Below, piece after piece: positions 16,950 to 26,803 of a stretch of DNA of 46,057 nt. The notes below the pieces were generated by a model. It had not been told where the DNA came from. It made no database searches and saw only the letters and a list, made by a program, of their open reading frames with translations. This DNA is from Salinivirgaceae bacterium (GTDB taxonomy: Bacteria; Bacteroidota; Bacteroidia; Bacteroidales; SZUA-534). Both the position numbers and the translations under genes were made by a program. The first letter of the stretch is position 1, and every line of letters begins with the position of its first letter. Location of the stretch: contig JAGCFC010000008.1 in assembly GCA_017650325.1 (NCBI GenBank), forward strand, positions 1 to 46,057. Reading direction: 5' to 3'.

Positions 16950-18689
16950 TTAAAATGTCTTTTTCGGAGTTCCTTCTTTATAAATTTCAGTTCCTTCCTC
17001 TTCCTCATCGTAGAAATAATATGTCGATCCATTCTGGTGAAGTTGGAATGTATACGAACCCTCTTCGCCATCGTGGGTTATGGTAACCATCATTCCCTCA
17101 ACCTTGTATCGACCAGTTCCTGTATCTTCCAAATGTCCGTCTTCGACATAATAAAACTCCCATGAATTGCCTTGTGAGGCAAAGGTGACATAAGAATCGT
17201 CAGTATCGCACACAAACGACTTGCCGGAGATAATGCTTGTATAGAAATTATCGGGAGCTATATAGACATTGCCGAGACCGCCATTGCCGCCTTCCTGCTG
17301 ACCGCCGTTGTTGCCGCCATTGTTGCCGCCATTGTTTCCTCCGTTATTTCCACCATTATTGCTACCCGAAACAAGCGAGAATGTGTTGTTGTCGCTTTCA
17401 TAGAAGAATACTCCGCCTGCCACTGTCACAGTTTCCGATTTTGAGTAACTTGTCCAATAAGCATTAGCTCCTAACTCCATCCAAATCTGAGTCATGTCCA
17501 AGGTAATGTTACCATTACTGTAATCACCTGACAATGTGTAGTTTCCTTGCGACCAATTTTGAATGAGATCGGCTGTGATTTCGTTGCCATTTGCATCGTA
17601 TGTCTTCTGCACGCCCTTCTTTGTCTCGAGCCATGTGCCATCGGCAAACAGGAAGATTCCGTATTTGCCAATATTTATCAACGAAACCTGATTCTCGTTG
17701 AACGGACACTCATAAATGGCCACAATAGACTTACTAGCAAAATCGGCTGGCATGTAAAGGTCGGCTGGCACATTGCTGTTTGTGGTTGTTCCACCATTGT
17801 TACCGCCGTTGTTGCCACCTTGGTTATTTCCACCTTGGTTATTGCCGCCACTCTCACGGCTTAAAGTAAGGTTCGCATTATTTGTAAAGGTTACCCAATT
17901 ATCTTTGGTTGTAAACGTCATGGTTGTTGCCATATCATCGGTCAGTTTTACCGTCATCGTATTACCCGAAATAGTGTATGTGGCAGCCAGATTCGAATCG
18001 AAACCCGGTTCACCCTCATGGCCAACGTATGTGCAATAATATGTTGCTGCCGTAGCGCTTGTAAACGACAATTTGATGTATAACTGGTAAGTTTGACCCA
18101 GTATTGTTGTTTCAAAGATATTCGACTTGTAGGTGTAACCCAAAACACCGCCGCCGCCATTGCCACCGCCGTTGCTACCGTTATTCTCGTTGCCGAGATT
18201 TTGCTGATTATAAGCAATATTTTCCAATTGGAAGGAGCCGTTTTTGGTATATAAAGTGGTGGTTTCAGGATAGGAGACTTCCGTCCATCCGCCTGTCTGG
18301 CTGTTCCACATATGGGTTTGTGTAATCTGAATCTGGCCATTTTGGAAATCGCCCGACGATATTACATAAGTACCTTTCCAGTCGCCTTTCTCCACGGTCT
18401 CCGATTGTTTTGTATTAAAATTCACCTTCGAGCCCTTGGTTGTTTGCGCAACAGTACCATCGGAATAGAAAAGAAGGGCTTTGGTGCCACTATTCACATG
18501 TCCCTCGGCTTTCGATCCTTCGCTGTACGAGCCTGTGTAAACCGCCGTTGCTGTCTTGCCGTTCAAGTCGGCAGGAACAAACACCGAATTCCATGCAAAT
18601 GAATCGTCGTCATCATCTTTATGACACGATGTGAAAGCAAGGCACAATCCCAATGCCAATGCTGCAGTTGTTAAAAGTCTTGTTTTCAT
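16950..18689 (-). CDS. Surface lipoprotein with two repeated module pairs and Asn/Gly linkers
   Basis: A 579-residue lipoprotein of no family I recognise. The start at 18689 gives a compact signal peptide ending LAFTS before C22; an ATG four codons upstream (18701) is also possible. The residues after the cysteine (HKDDDDD) resemble the acidic lipoprotein export signal that sends Bacteroidota lipoproteins to the outside of the outer membrane. Module A ('VPADLNGKTATAVYTGSY...ALLFYSDGTVAQT') and module B ('TTILGQTYQLYIKLSF...YTISGNTMTVKL') each recur as diverged second copies (A' near residue 310, B' near 490). Low-complexity linkers rich in NGG and NQGG separate them. The B modules look like small beta-sandwich domains. 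Confidence 0.8.
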   Translation of the reverse strand: MKTRLLTTAALALGLCLAFTSCHKDDDDDSFAWNSVFVPADLNGKTATAVYTGSYSEGSKAEGHVNSGTKALLFYSDGTVAQTTKGSKVNFNTKQSETVEKGDWKGTYVISSGDFQNGQIQITQTHMWNSQTGGWTEVSYPETTTLYTKNGSFQLENIAYNQQNLGNENNGSNGGGNGGGGVLGYTYKSNIFETTILGQTYQLYIKLSFTSATAATYYCTYVGHEGEPGFDSNLAATYTISGNTMTVKLTDDMATTMTFTTKDNWVTFTNNANLTLSRESGGNNQGGNNQGGNNGGNNGGTTTNSNVPADLYMPADFASKSIVAIYECPFNENQVSLINIGKYGIFLFADGTWLETKKGVQKTYDANGNEITADLIQNWSQGNYTLSGDYSNGNITLDMTQIWMELGANAYWTSYSKSETVTVAGGVFFYESDNNTFSLVSGSNNGGNNGGNNGGNNGGNNGGQQEGGNGGLGNVYIAPDNFYTSIISGKSFVCDTDDSYVTFASQGNSWEFYYVEDGHLEDTGTGRYKVEGMMVTITHDGEEGSYTFQLHQNGSTYYFYDEEEEGTEIYKEGTPKKTF

Positions 18690-18761
18690 AGTCTTAAACA
18701 TTTAGTTAAACAATAAGTTATCTATCTGTAATTTACATTTTTATGTCGCCTGAGCGATTTG

Positions 18762-20627
18762 TTACTCCTCGGTCTCGCTCAAGATTCTCAACTTCTCGTG
18801 AAGTTCGGCCAAATAGTTCTTCGCCTTTTCAATTTTACGGTTGATGTCGCGGACAAGAGCCTCCGAATTTGCCGATTTCGAGAAGAATCCGATGTTGTTT
18901 TCGTAGAGTGTGATCTCGTTTTCGAGCTCGCGCATCTTTGTAACAATCTTGTTGCGCTCCGAGTATATTTTTCCTTTCGACTGCGAGTTGGCCCACGACT
19001 CAACCTTTGCCTTGAAGTTGGTGCGCTCACGCACGCTCGCCTCAAGTTTCAAAGCTGCGAACTGCTTGTCGATAGCTTCGCGGAAGGCCTTCTGCACCTC
19101 GTCTTTTTTGTTCAACGGAACATGCCCGATGGCAGCCCACTCCTTCTGGAGCTCCATCAGCCGGTTGACGTTGGCCGCATTGTCATCAGTTTTCTCAAAA
19201 TTCTTCACTTTCTCTATAAGTTCGAGCTTCTGGTTGAGATTGGCCATCTGACCCTCGTCAACCGATGAGAAATGAGCGGCTTTTGCAGTGAAGAAATGAT
19301 CGCAAGCCTCGCGGAAACGCTTCCACAACTGCTCCGACTGCTTGAATGGTATCTGCCCTATCTCCTTCCACTGTTTCTGCATGGCCAGGAAACTGTCGGT
19401 AGCTGCCTTCCAGTCGGTGCTGTCTTTCAGTGCCTCAGCTTTCTCGCAGAGTTCAACCTTCTGCTGCAGGTTGTTCTTCTGGCTGTTCTTAATCTCCTTG
19501 TAGAACTCGCGTTTCTTAGCGAAGAACAGATCGCAATCATTCTTGAAACGCTGGTAGATCTTGCTGTTCTCTTTTTTAGGAGCATAGCCTATAGTGCGCC
19601 ACAAATCCTGGATTTTCACAAGATCCTCCGATTTCTCCTCCCAGTCTTTCGGCTTGTCGATAGGTGTGTTCAATATCTCCTCAACCCGTTCGCAAAGAGC
19701 TGTCTTCTGGGCAAGATTCTGCACCTGGCGGTCTTTCTGATCCTCGAAAAACTCCTGATGCTTTTTGTTGATGATGGTTGTGGCTGCCTTAAAGCGTTCC
19801 CACAGTTCCTCTTTCTGGTCGCTTGGAATCGGGCCGGTCTCGCGCCATTTGTTATGCAGCTCCTGCAATGCTCTGAAAGCCTTCACCACCGACTCTTCCT
19901 GAACAAGAGCCTCCGCCTTCTCGCAAAGAGCGATTTTCTCTTTCAGATTCTCCTTCAGGTCGAGATCGCGTAGCTCACGGTTGATTTTTATGTAGTCGTA
20001 GAATTGTTCAACAGCGTGATTGTATGACTCCCACAGGTTCTTCACATCGGCTTGCGCCACCTGCCCAACCTCTTTCCAACGCTGCTGCAAGTCGCGGAAA
20101 TCCTGGAAAGTCTTGTTTATCGACTCCTCGGTATTCACAAGCTTCTTTATCTCCTCAATTATTTCGAGTTTCTTTTGGAGATTTTCAGCTCTTTCTGCGT
20201 CAATTTTCTGATTATAAGCGTTTTTCTTGTCGCGGAACTGAGTGTAGAGTTCTTTGAATGTTGTCTCCTGATGCTCATCGGCAAACTTGAAGTTCTCGGG
20301 AAGCCCGTCCTGCTCAACAAACTTTTCACGGGCAGCCTGATAATCGTTGCGATATTTCTTGTAGAAGGCCGATTTTATATCCTCCACAGCATTTACAATG
20401 GTCTCCACCGGATAATTGTTGATCAGCTGGTTGAGTTTCGACAACAGCTCTGACCGCTCGAATTTCGAGTAGTCCTCCGTTTCAATCTGATTCTGCAGGC
20501 TGGTATCGATATCAGTCTGATTATCTTCAAAATCCGTAATGGTATTGTCGGCTGATTGTTCAGCCGCACCATTGTTGAGAGCACCCTCTTCGGGTAAATT
20601 CTGTTCGTTTAAGATCTCTTGTTCCAT
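18762..20627 (-). CDS. DUF349 repeat protein
   Basis: A 621-residue cytoplasmic-looking, highly charged helical protein. After an acidic, low-complexity N-terminus (about 50 residues) there are at least five DUF349 (PF03993) repeats of about 70 residues. They are marked by 'WKEVGQVAQADVKNLWESY', 'WRETGPIPSDQKEELWERF', 'WRTIGYAPKKENSKIYQRF', 'WKEIGQIPFKQSEQLWKRF' and 'WAAIGHVPLNKKDEVQKAF'. The C-terminus is a coiled coil. The family is common in Bacteroidota, and its function is not established. No signal peptide or membrane segment is visible. The gene is separated from the neighbouring lipoprotein by about 70 nt. Confidence 0.88.
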   Translation of the reverse strand: MEQEILNEQNLPEEGALNNGAAEQSADNTITDFEDNQTDIDTSLQNQIETEDYSKFERSELLSKLNQLINNYPVETIVNAVEDIKSAFYKKYRNDYQAAREKFVEQDGLPENFKFADEHQETTFKELYTQFRDKKNAYNQKIDAERAENLQKKLEIIEEIKKLVNTEESINKTFQDFRDLQQRWKEVGQVAQADVKNLWESYNHAVEQFYDYIKINRELRDLDLKENLKEKIALCEKAEALVQEESVVKAFRALQELHNKWRETGPIPSDQKEELWERFKAATTIINKKHQEFFEDQKDRQVQNLAQKTALCERVEEILNTPIDKPKDWEEKSEDLVKIQDLWRTIGYAPKKENSKIYQRFKNDCDLFFAKKREFYKEIKNSQKNNLQQKVELCEKAEALKDSTDWKAATDSFLAMQKQWKEIGQIPFKQSEQLWKRFREACDHFFTAKAAHFSSVDEGQMANLNQKLELIEKVKNFEKTDDNAANVNRLMELQKEWAAIGHVPLNKKDEVQKAFREAIDKQFAALKLEASVRERTNFKAKVESWANSQSKGKIYSERNKIVTKMRELENEITLYENNIGFFSKSANSEALVRDINRKIEKAKNYLAELHEKLRILSETEE

Positions 20628-20646
20628 CTAATTTGACGTTTAGCGC

Positions 20647-20660
20647 GTGTGAAATCACAC
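20647..20660. promoter_or_regulatory. Dyad in the leader of the DUF349 gene
   Basis: Perfect 6-nt arms GTGTGA and TCACAC separated by AA, 20 nt upstream of the start codon at 20627. It could be an operator or a small hairpin. The spacing is too short for a CRP/FNR site. Confidence 0.25.
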
Positions 20661-20809
20661 AATTGTTACTCAATCACGAAATTATAATTAAATAGTTGAA
20701 TTGCGAACATTTTACGTTTTTATTTTCACTCAATTAACACAAACGGACGTTTTTTAGTGAGAAACACACATTACAACGGCATGACAGCGACGCGCTCGGG
20801 CCATACGCA

Positions 20810-23269
20810 TCACATCGGATCGACATTGGCCACCACCATCACGCTCTTGTATTTTGGAAGTTGCAAAAAGAATCCGATGGCCTGCTGAAGCTCGTTTTTG
20901 GCGCTCAGAGTGTCGGCTTTGCTCAGTTTTATGGTGATGTTCATCAGATACATGTTCTGGATGCGGTTGACAGCGGGGGTTGTGGGTCCCAGGGCCACTA
21001 TTCCTTTTATCTGGCTGATATGGGTGAAAAGTTCAGCCGCGCCGCTTTCAACTGTCGGACGGTCGTGGTGTTTGAGCGTTATGTTTATCAGCCTGCTGAC
21101 TGGCGGATAGAAGAAATGCGCGCGCTCGGCCATCTGTGTCTCGTACATTCCTTTGTAGTCGTTGCTCACCACCTGCCTGACAATGCTGTTCTCGGGGTCC
21201 GATGTCTGTATTATCACACGGCCAGTCTTGTCTTTGCGCCCGGCCCGGCCGCTAACCTGCGCCATGAGCTGGAAACTGCGCTCGTGGGCACGGAAGTCGG
21301 GGAAACTGAGCATGTTGTCGGCATTGAGTATGCCCACAATGCTGACATGGCCGAAATCGAGCCCTTTCGACACCATTTGGGTTCCAATCAGAATGTCGAT
21401 GTGACGCTCCTGGAAATCGCGGATAATGTTCTCGCTGCCGTGCTTTGTGCGGGTTGTGTCGGTATCGAGACGGGCGATATTGGCATTAGGGAAAATCTGC
21501 TTCAGCTCGTCCTCAATCCGCTCGGTGCCGAATCCGGCAAGCCTCATGGTGCTTTGGTGGCAGTGGTCGCACGATGTAATGGCGTTGATAGTGTAGCCGC
21601 AGTAGTGGCACACAAGTTTGTTTATGCCCTTGTGGTAGGTCAGACTCACATCGCAATGCTTGCATTTGGGTACATAACCGCACTCGGTGCATTCGAGAAA
21701 CGGACTGTAACCGCGCCTGTTCTGAAACAGGATCACCTGCTCGTTTTTCGACAGAGCGCTGTCGATGGAGCTAAGCAGTGTCTGGCTGAAACATTGCTTC
21801 ATCAGTCGCTTTTTGCGCTCAAGTTTTGTATCAACAATCTCAATATCGGGCAGCACCGCCGCTCCGTGCCTGTGTGTCAGCTCGACCAATCCGTAACGCC
21901 CGGTAACTGCGTTGTGGTAACTCTCGAGCGACGGCGTGGCCGACCCAAGCAGAATCTTGGCATTGTGCATCATGCCGAGCACCACGGCCAGATCGCGGGC
22001 ATTGTAGCGCGGCGACGGGTCGAACTGCTTATAACTGTTCTCGTGCTCCTCATCGACAATTACCAGCCCCAGATTGTCCATGGGCAGGAATATTGAGGAG
22101 CGCACGCCAAGCACAATCTGATAGGGACTATTACCATAGAGCAGATTCTGCCACAGCGTCACGCGCTCGGTTGACGAATATTTTGAATGATAAACACCCA
22201 CCTTGTTGCCGAAAATGCGTTTCAACCGCTGTACGATTTGCGTGGTGAGGGCAATCTCCGGCAGCAGATACAGCACCCTTTTGCCCGACTTTATAACGCT
22301 GTCGATCAGATGAATGTATATTTCGGTTTTTCCGCTGCCTGTTATGCCATGCAGCAGCACGGTACTGTTTGTCTCGAACTGCTTGAGAATGCTGTCAAGA
22401 GCCTCCTGCTGATATTGGTTGAGAATGTTTTTATCGTGCGTTTCCACTCCATCGGTCGAAGGCAGCGAATCCTCCTCATCTTCGGCAAGAAACCCCTTCC
22501 CGATGAGCGATTTAATCACTGTGGGGGTGGCTGGCACTTTCTCAATCACTATCTTCATAAGCACCGACTTGCCGCTGAAAGCCTCGTTGCCAAGAAAATC
22601 GCCCATCCAACGCAGCACGGCGCCCTGCTTAGGCGACAATATGCCGATGGTGCGGTTGAGCATATCGAAATCGGCAATGCGGTCGGTCAGTTTTAAGACC
22701 TTTTGGCGGCGAGGCTTCAAAGTGCCTTTCACCTCCTCGGTAATCAGTGCGAAGCCCTTGTCGGCCAATCGTTTCACAACAATCAGAGTGTTTTTCAGTC
22801 CGGTTATCTTTGCCAACTCCTCAACCGAGGCCTCCTCCGCCTTGAGCAGAGCCGAAAAAACGGCACACTCGTTGTTGCTCAGCTGGGCAATATGCGGCTC
22901 CATCTCCATAACCGGCAGTATTTTCGACTGTCCGTCGGGGCGCAACCCAACAGGCACGGCAGCCTTATAAATGTCGCCGATTGGGCTCATATAGTAGTCC
23001 GACGCCCACTGCCAAAACTTCAGTTGGTTTTCAGTAACAGTGGGGCGCTCGTCAACAATCTCAATCACCGATTTGATGTTGAATCCTTGAGGCGGTGTTG
23101 GCGTCAGGCTGGCGATGATGCCGGTGTATAGCTTTTTCCCCCCAAACTGCACAATAACACTCTGCCCAACCCTGGCTCGCTCCACCATGGAGATTGGAAT
23201 CTCGTAGGTGAACGTTCCGCCAACGGGAGCAGGGACAATTATCTGCGCAAAAATTGAGCGTTCCGGCAT
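20810..23269 (-). CDS. priA: Primosomal protein N' (PriA helicase)
   Basis: An 819-residue ATP-dependent 3'-5' DNA helicase that restarts stalled replication forks by loading the primosome. The N-terminal 3'BD domain ('VPAPVGGTFTYEIP') is followed by a winged-helix region, Walker A 'GITGSGKTEIY' near residue 310, the DEEH box near residue 405, and a zinc-binding module (about 525-575) with paired cysteines (CTECGYVPKC, CDHC). Helicase motifs V and VI follow ('GTQMVSKGLDFGHV', 'QVSGRAGR'). Length and domain order are normal for PriA. No operon partner is close on either side. Confidence 0.96.
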   Translation of the reverse strand: MPERSIFAQIIVPAPVGGTFTYEIPISMVERARVGQSVIVQFGGKKLYTGIIASLTPTPPQGFNIKSVIEIVDERPTVTENQLKFWQWASDYYMSPIGDIYKAAVPVGLRPDGQSKILPVMEMEPHIAQLSNNECAVFSALLKAEEASVEELAKITGLKNTLIVVKRLADKGFALITEEVKGTLKPRRQKVLKLTDRIADFDMLNRTIGILSPKQGAVLRWMGDFLGNEAFSGKSVLMKIVIEKVPATPTVIKSLIGKGFLAEDEEDSLPSTDGVETHDKNILNQYQQEALDSILKQFETNSTVLLHGITGSGKTEIYIHLIDSVIKSGKRVLYLLPEIALTTQIVQRLKRIFGNKVGVYHSKYSSTERVTLWQNLLYGNSPYQIVLGVRSSIFLPMDNLGLVIVDEEHENSYKQFDPSPRYNARDLAVVLGMMHNAKILLGSATPSLESYHNAVTGRYGLVELTHRHGAAVLPDIEIVDTKLERKKRLMKQCFSQTLLSSIDSALSKNEQVILFQNRRGYSPFLECTECGYVPKCKHCDVSLTYHKGINKLVCHYCGYTINAITSCDHCHQSTMRLAGFGTERIEDELKQIFPNANIARLDTDTTRTKHGSENIIRDFQERHIDILIGTQMVSKGLDFGHVSIVGILNADNMLSFPDFRAHERSFQLMAQVSGRAGRKDKTGRVIIQTSDPENSIVRQVVSNDYKGMYETQMAERAHFFYPPVSRLINITLKHHDRPTVESGAAELFTHISQIKGIVALGPTTPAVNRIQNMYLMNITIKLSKADTLSAKNELQQAIGFFLQLPKYKSVMVVANVDPM

Positions 23270-23590
23270 ATCTAAATGCGTGTCTGTTTATGAAAAACGC
23301 CCCGTCACCAACCGAGGCTTAGCAGCAGCAATTTTATAATTAGTTGTCTGCCGAAACAAGAATATGGCGGAAAAGATTTATTAACACCCGCAATTGCCTG
23401 ACATATAGCAGACAGGCTTGCATAACAAGAGATTATTTATAATTATATAATTGTTTTTCAATTTTTTACACTTAAAGCGCAGACATCCGAGCCGTACCAA
23501 AGCATGCAAGCCGAGATTGTTTCCGCAACCACAAAAAAGAAGGCGTAGACCTGTCGGCCACGCCTTTTCCTGGTGTATGAAAACCGTAGT
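23270..23590. other. 321-nt gap between DUF2723 gene and priA
   Basis: It contains the terminator at 23532-23570, a weak GCCTG/CAGGC hairpin near 23395-23415 and AT-rich sequence (23430-23470). This AT-rich part may include the priA promoter region, but I could not identify a specific element. No gene is seen. Confidence 0.5.
23532..23570 (-). terminator. Rho-independent terminator of the DUF2723 gene
   Basis: On the minus strand AAGGCGTGGCC pairs with GGTCTACGCCTT around GACA, with one mismatch and a bulge, followed by a T-rich run ending in six Ts. It starts about 20 nt past the stop codon at 23591. Confidence 0.8.
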
Positions 23591-26500
23591 TTATCTTCTG
23601 CTCAAATTCTTGATAGCCGACTGCGGCTGGTTGCCGCTGTAGATGCTGAACATCTCACTGAACACCTTATCCAGTTCGTCATGCAATTCGGTTTTTCCAT
23701 GGTCGTTCAGAACCTCAAGAATCCATTGGGCATTGATCATGCACATCTTGCGTTTCTCCTCGCATGAAGCATAGAACGGCACCGGCAGTTTGGCGTAGTA
23801 TAGCAGGTCGTTGTAAGCCGTGTTAAAGACGTTTGTTACAATCTCCTCAGCTTTCGGATGGTTGCACTCGAACAGAGCATCGACAAACTTCGAGTCGTAA
23901 TATGTCAGAGCCACTTTTTCGACAGGAAGCACCTCGAAGCAGCGGTTGAGCACCTCCATGGCCTTGTCGCTCTTGCCTTCTGCCTGGAGAGCGGAAGCCA
24001 GACGGCCGAAGTTGCTGCGCAGCTTCACAATCTGCAAAGTACGGCGAATGTTCTCGTCGAGATAAACCTTCGGGTCACCCATGTTGCCCCAGCGGAACTT
24101 GTTCATCATCTTGTCGTAAAGGTCGTCGGTATCGATTCGGCCAACCGACATCATATCGTATTTGGTCTTGATTGGCACCAAACGATAGGCAAAGCCCTCA
24201 CATTGGAAATAGTCGCGCAGATTGGTGTCGTTGCCAGGTCCTACCGACACAAAGTATATCGGACGATCCCAGTTTGAATTGGCCACAAGGTCGAGAATCA
24301 TAAGGTCATTCTTCAGAATATAGCGCGATGTCAGACTCCAGTTCATCTCATCTACAATCTTATCGGAATCTTTCTCCTTGACCACACCTTTCCTCAAAAT
24401 TTCGTCCTTGTCGATGGTCACTTTCAGCTTCTTGGTCGGGAAGTAATCCATAAGCTCGTTGTTGTAGCTGGACGTGAGGCGTGTCTGAGGATTGTCGCTC
24501 TTGATGAAATTGATGACCTCCTTCAGTTCCTGAGCCTCCTTTAGCTTGTCGTAAACGGGCAGCTGGTCGCGGGTGCCGGTTTCGTACTGACTGTGAGTCA
24601 AACTGAATGGCACGGGATCGCTGTCGTAATATTTCGACTTCATCTGATCGATATACCAGTCGGTGATAAGGTACGGCAGGCAGATTACGCGCACGTCGGT
24701 GCGGACCTCCTCAACCTCCTGTATGTACCACAAGGGGAAGGTGTCGTTGTCGCCGTTGGTGAAGATTATGGCGTTAGGCTCGCACGATTGCAGATAGTTC
24801 CATGCCACATCATGGCATACATAACGGTTGCTGCGGTCGTGATCGTCCCAGTTCTGGGCGCACATGATGCCAGGAATGAACAGGCAGACAGCCGTTGCAA
24901 CTGCCGATGCCGGCACTTCCTTCGTCACCTTGCTCAGCCACTCGTAAGCGGCCATCACGCCAAGACCTATCCAGATAGCGAAGGCGTAGAACGATCCTGC
25001 GTAAGCGTAGTCACGTTCGCGCGGCTGGCGAGGATACTGGTTCAGATAAACCACAATTGCCAATCCGGTGAGGACAAACAGCGCCATCACAACCCAGAAG
25101 TTCTTCTTGTCGCGCTTGAGCTGATAGAAAAGACCAATCAAGCCCAGAATGAGCGGCAAGAAATAGTATTTGTTGGTGCCGCGGTTGTTGGCGTACTCCG
25201 ACGGCAAATCGTCTTGCGGACCAAGACGCATCTCATCAAGGAACTTAATGCCGCTGATCCAGTTGCCGCTCATGTTGTCGCCATCGCCCTGAATGTCGTT
25301 CTGGCGGCCTACAAAGTTCCACATAAAGTAGCGGAAATACATGAATCCGCACTGATAACGGAAGAAATAGCGAAGGTTCTCACCGAAAGTCGGCTTAACC
25401 ATCGTCTCCATCTCACCCTGGTTGTTGCGCACTTTTACTTTGCGGCCCTTGATGTTGCCCCAGTATTTGTAATCCTCAACATGCTCCTGCTTGCTGCTCC
25501 ACATGCGCGGGAATACGGTGCACATTGCCTTATTGTAGTTGTATTCGATTTTATCGCTGCCCTCGACATACTTGCCGTTTTTCCTAACCCATGTTTTGCC
25601 GTTGTGCTTATATGGGTCGTCGAGATTGACAGGCGCGTTGTAATACTGTCCGTAAACCAAAGGGTTGCTTCCGTACTGCTCGCGGTTAAGATAACTGAGC
25701 AGCGAGTAGGCATCCTCAGGGTCGTTCTGATCGATGGGCGGAGTAGCCATTGAGCGCACCACCGTCACAGCGTATGAGCCGTAACCGATGAGCAATACAG
25801 CCACCGCCACCAGAATGGTGTTAAGTATGGGTTTGTTCACCTTCTGAGTATAGATTATTCCAAAAGTGAACAATCCGGCCAGCAGCACAATCATAAACAA
25901 CAGACCGCTGTTGTAGCCCAGACCGAAGCCATTGACAAAAATGCGATCGAAGAAGAATCCGAGCTTGACAACACCCGGGATAATACCCCACATGACACCG
26001 CCAAGAATAACGCACGACACAAGCAGCGCTTTGACAATGCCCACAGGTGTGATAGTGCTGTTCTTCTTGAAATAGTAAACCAGCGCAATGGCGGGAATGG
26101 TAAGCAAGTTCAGAAGGTGCACGCCAATGGATATGCCGATGATGTAGGCAATAAGCACCAGCCAGCGGTTGCTATACTTCTCCTCTGCCACATCCTCCCA
26201 TTTGAGAATGGCCCAGAATACAAATGCCGTCAGCAGCGACGACGAGGCGTAAACCTCACCCTCGACAGCCGAGAACCAGAATGTATCGGAGAATGTGTAA
26301 GCCAGCGAACCAACAAACGCACTGCCAAGAATGGCAATCTGCCAGCCAAGACTGAGTTCGTCGCCGCTTTTACCAGTCAGGCGGCGGCCCAGGTGCGTGA
26401 TGGTCCAGAACAGGAACAGAATTGTTCCGCCCGAGGCTAAGGCCGACATAATGTTGACCCACATTGCCACTTTTGTGACATCGCCACCGGCAAACAGGCT

Positions 26501-26689
26501 GAAGAACTTGGTCATCAGCATAAAGAACGGTGCGCCAGGAGGGTGCCCCACTTCGAGTTTGTAGCCTGTGGCTATGAATTCGCCGCAATCCCAGAAACTG
26601 GCTGTCGGCTCGATGGTTGCAATGTACACCGCCGAAGCAATGGCAAATGTTATCCAACCAATAATGAGATTCAGTTTTTGAAATTTCAT
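23591..26689 (-). CDS. DUF2723 polytopic membrane protein, putative GT-C glycosyltransferase
   Basis: A 1032-residue integral membrane protein. The first helix (about 8-27) is followed by the hallmark loop '[24 protein letters not shown]', rich in acidic and conserved residues. Many more hydrophobic segments follow to about residue 620 ('[19 protein letters not shown]', '[18 protein letters not shown]', '[11 protein letters not shown]'). A soluble region of about 400 residues comes next, with '[20 protein letters not shown]'-like sequence (residue about 650) and a TPR-like helical end. DUF2723 (PF11028) belongs to the GT-C superfamily related to protein O-mannosyltransferases. Its donor and acceptor are unknown. 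The neighbouring flippase suggests a role in surface glycan or glycoprotein assembly. Confidence 0.88.
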   Translation of the reverse strand: [1032 protein letters not shown]

Positions 26690-26725
26690 CTTATTAAGTT
26701 ATAAGTTTTTTAATTTAAGTTCTAT

Positions 26726-26786
26726 GTAGGGACGTCATATTATGGCGTCCGTTTCAAATTAATCAACGTCATATTATGGCGTCCGC
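26726..26786. repeat. Two tandem REP-like palindromes
   Basis: GACGTCATATTATGGCGTCC-type palindromes at 26726-26750 and 26766-26786, direct repeats of each other with about 35-nt spacing. The first keeps the GTAGGGACG left arm. They lie between the flippase stop (26804) and the DUF2723 start (26689). They belong to the same family as 6608 and 28759. Confidence 0.7.
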
Positions 26787-26803
26787 TTTTATCGATTAAC
26801 GAT

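Noticed and set aside
20647..20660. CRP/FNR-type binding site (GTGTGA..TCACAC)
   Set aside because: The half-sites are separated by 2 nt, not the usual 6, so it is kept only as an unspecified dyad.
20861..22096. 411-codon open frame on the plus strand antisense to priA
   Set aside because: It lies wholly opposite a complete PriA with all motifs, resembles no family, and fits antisense openness from the codon bias of the real gene.
24593..25753. 386-codon plus-strand open frame antisense to the DUF2723 gene
   Set aside because: Fully antisense to a conserved membrane protein, with no recognisable features.
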